A stretch of DNA of 7,791 bases. Origin: an uncultured Planctomycetaceae bacterium. Lineage in GTDB: Bacteria > Planctomycetota > Planctomycetia > Pirellulales > Pirellulaceae. Shown here one piece after another: positions 7,094 through 7,791 of this stretch (the stretch's first letter is position 1; every line of letters starts with the position of its first letter). The notes under the pieces are model-generated. The model searched no databases. It saw nothing but the letters and a program-made list of their open reading frames with translations, and had not been told where the DNA came from. The stretch is from the NCBI GenBank assembly GCA_903927685.1, contig CAIYOB010000134.1, forward strand, positions 1 to 7,791, written 5' to 3'. A program made the position numbers and the translations under genes.

Positions 7094-7109
7094 GGGCATG
7101 GACGAACCT

Positions 7110-7255
7110 CTAGTGCTTCGTCAAGTCGAAGAATTGGGGTTGGGTGCCTGGGGTCGAGCCGCGAGGTACGAGTGGCGAGCCCCCAGTTTTCGCCTCTGGG
7201 GGCTCGCTGCGCTCGACCCCAGGCACCCCAATATTTTGCGCTGACGGAGCGCTAG
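7110..7255. mobile_element. MITE/REP-like non-autonomous palindromic element
   Basis: The ends are imperfect inverted repeats: CTAGTGCTTCGTCA at 7110-7123 and TGACGGAGCGCTAG at 7242-7255, which match at 12 of 14 positions when one is reverse-complemented. The two mismatches are T/C and would still form G-U pairs in RNA. Inside are a perfect 18-bp inverted repeat (7142-7159 with 7211-7228) and a perfect 12-bp inverted repeat (7175-7186 with 7196-7207, 9-nt loop). The element is about 146 bp and has no reading frame of its own. CTAG at both outer edges may be a target-site duplication rather than part of the terminal repeat. This architecture fits a MITE mobilised by a transposase encoded elsewhere, or a REP-type palindrome. 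It fills most of the gap between two convergent genes and could also act as a bidirectional transcription end. The inverted repeats are certain; mobility is inferred. Confidence 0.65.
7142..7228. repeat. Nested inverted repeats forming one long hairpin
   Basis: The outer arms are GGGTGCCTGGGGTCGAGC and GCTCGACCCCAGGCACCC (perfect, 18 bp). The inner arms are GCGAGCCCCCAG and CTGGGGGCTCGC (perfect, 12 bp) around TTTTCGCCT. Between outer and inner arms the left side has 15 extra bases and the right side only 3, so the folded structure carries an asymmetric bulge. Outside, ATTGGGG (7133-7139) can also pair with CCCCAAT (7226-7232), which makes TTGGG (7140-7144) look like a small insertion or slip. 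On the plus strand the hairpin is followed by AATATTTT (7230-7237), a weak terminator-like tail. Confidence 0.85.
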
Positions 7256-7791
7256 TCCGTCGTGAACGTATCCCGCAGGAATTCCGCGGCCGAGTCCCAG
7301 GCGGCCGCGGCGGCGGGGAAGTCGACCGTCATGTGCCGCAGCGGGCCCGGAGACGCGGCCCGCGAGCGCGCGGCGCCGGTCGTGTTCAAGGGAAACTGGG
7401 CGCTGCGGCCAGCGGCCAGCCGGGCTTCTACCTCGGGCGACAGCAGGTAATCGACCAGTTGCCGTGCGGCTTGGCCGTTCGGTGAGCCCTGGATGATGGC
7501 CAGCGAATTGGGGATGAACAGTGCCCCCAACCCGCCTTCGTCCTGATCAGGATAGATAATCTCGACGCTCTGGCCGTTCTCCATCTCGATGATCGCGTCG
7601 TCGGTGTCGGTCAGGCCGAAAGCCAGCTCGCCGCGGCCGACGGACAAGGCGACCTGCTTGTTGCCGCTCAACACTCGGGCGTTGTCCTTCAGTTTCAGGA
7701 AGAACTCCTGGGCCTCGTTTTCGCCCCACTGAGCGAACAGGACGGCGGCGTGAGTCGCGGTGGTCCCGAACAGCGGCTTGGCAACGCCCAC
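7252..7791 (-). CDS. ABC transporter solute-binding protein, iron(III)-type family, 3' part
   Basis: Only the C-terminal 179 residues are present; the reading frame continues past the right edge, so the first codon here (GTG) is internal. VGVAKPLFGTTATHAAVLFA followed by WGENEAQEFF, GNKQVALSVGRGELAFGLTD and GALFIPNSLAIIQGSPNGQAARQLVDYLLSPEVEARLA match the second lobe of periplasmic binding proteins of the FbpA/iron(III) type. These deliver substrate to an ABC permease in the inner membrane. The segment GLTDTDDAIIE stands where FbpA proteins usually carry the adjacent Tyr-Tyr iron ligands, and no Tyr pair exists in this fragment, so the substrate may not be ferric iron. The C-terminus WDSAAEFLRDTFTTD looks complete for the family. 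The TAG stop at 7254-7252 lies within the end of the adjacent inverted-repeat element. Permease and ATPase genes are not in the window. Family is fairly sure; substrate is not. Confidence 0.85.
   Translation of the reverse strand: MGVAKPLFGTTATHAAVLFAQWGENEAQEFFLKLKDNARVLSGNKQVALSVGRGELAFGLTDTDDAIIEMENGQSVEIIYPDQDEGGLGALFIPNSLAIIQGSPNGQAARQLVDYLLSPEVEARLAAGRSAQFPLNTTGAARSRAASPGPLRHMTVDFPAAAAAWDSAAEFLRDTFTTD

Noticed and set aside
7133..7232. CRISPR repeat or tRNA-like structure in the intergenic region
   Set aside because: The repeats are inverted rather than direct and spaced, and there is no cloverleaf or TTC-containing T-arm; a MITE/REP-like palindrome explains it better.
7144..7485. Plus-strand 113-codon open frame starting inside the inverted-repeat element
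   Set aside because: It crosses the palindrome and then runs antisense to the solute-binding protein gene; there is no ribosome binding site or domain.

Overview
The window looks like a high-GC piece of a planctomycete chromosome, probably from the Pirellula/Blastopirellula-like side of the phylum. This rests on gene content: a Ser/Thr kinase with a multi-pass membrane tail, an FHA-like protein and a sigma-70-family ECF factor in one operon, followed by a secreted PL11 polysaccharide lyase. No rRNA or other phylogenetic marker is present, so the assignment is an inference.

Layout: positions 1-283 hold no gene that I can support, only dyad-symmetric sequence. From 284 to 5315 five plus-strand genes are packed with overlaps or gaps of at most 16 bases: (1) a 270-aa membrane-anchored coiled-coil protein, (2) a 207-aa protein with two FHA-like repeats, (3) a 668-aa Hanks-type Ser/Thr kinase with a DYG motif and several C-terminal membrane spans, (4) a 306-aa membrane protein of unknown function with a large loop between two pairs of membrane helices, and (5) a 213-aa ECF-type sigma factor. 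Fifty-three bases further on is a secreted rhamnogalacturonan lyase (5369-7063). On the opposite strand, and converging, is the 3' part of an ABC transporter solute-binding protein gene that runs off the right edge (7252-7791).

How they may work together: genes 1-5 look like one phospho-signalling unit. The membrane proteins and kinase would sense an envelope state, the FHA-like protein would dock within the complex, and the sigma factor would carry the signal to promoters. No anti-sigma factor is encoded here, so kinase control of the sigma factor is the simplest hypothesis. The pectin-backbone lyase downstream may be co-transcribed or may be a separate unit.

The least expected structure is in the convergent intergenic region. 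A roughly 146-bp element (7110-7255) has imperfect 14-bp terminal inverted repeats beginning with CTAG, and perfect 18-bp and 12-bp inverted repeats inside. It resembles a non-autonomous MITE/REP-like element, and its right end contains the stop codon of the solute-binding protein gene.
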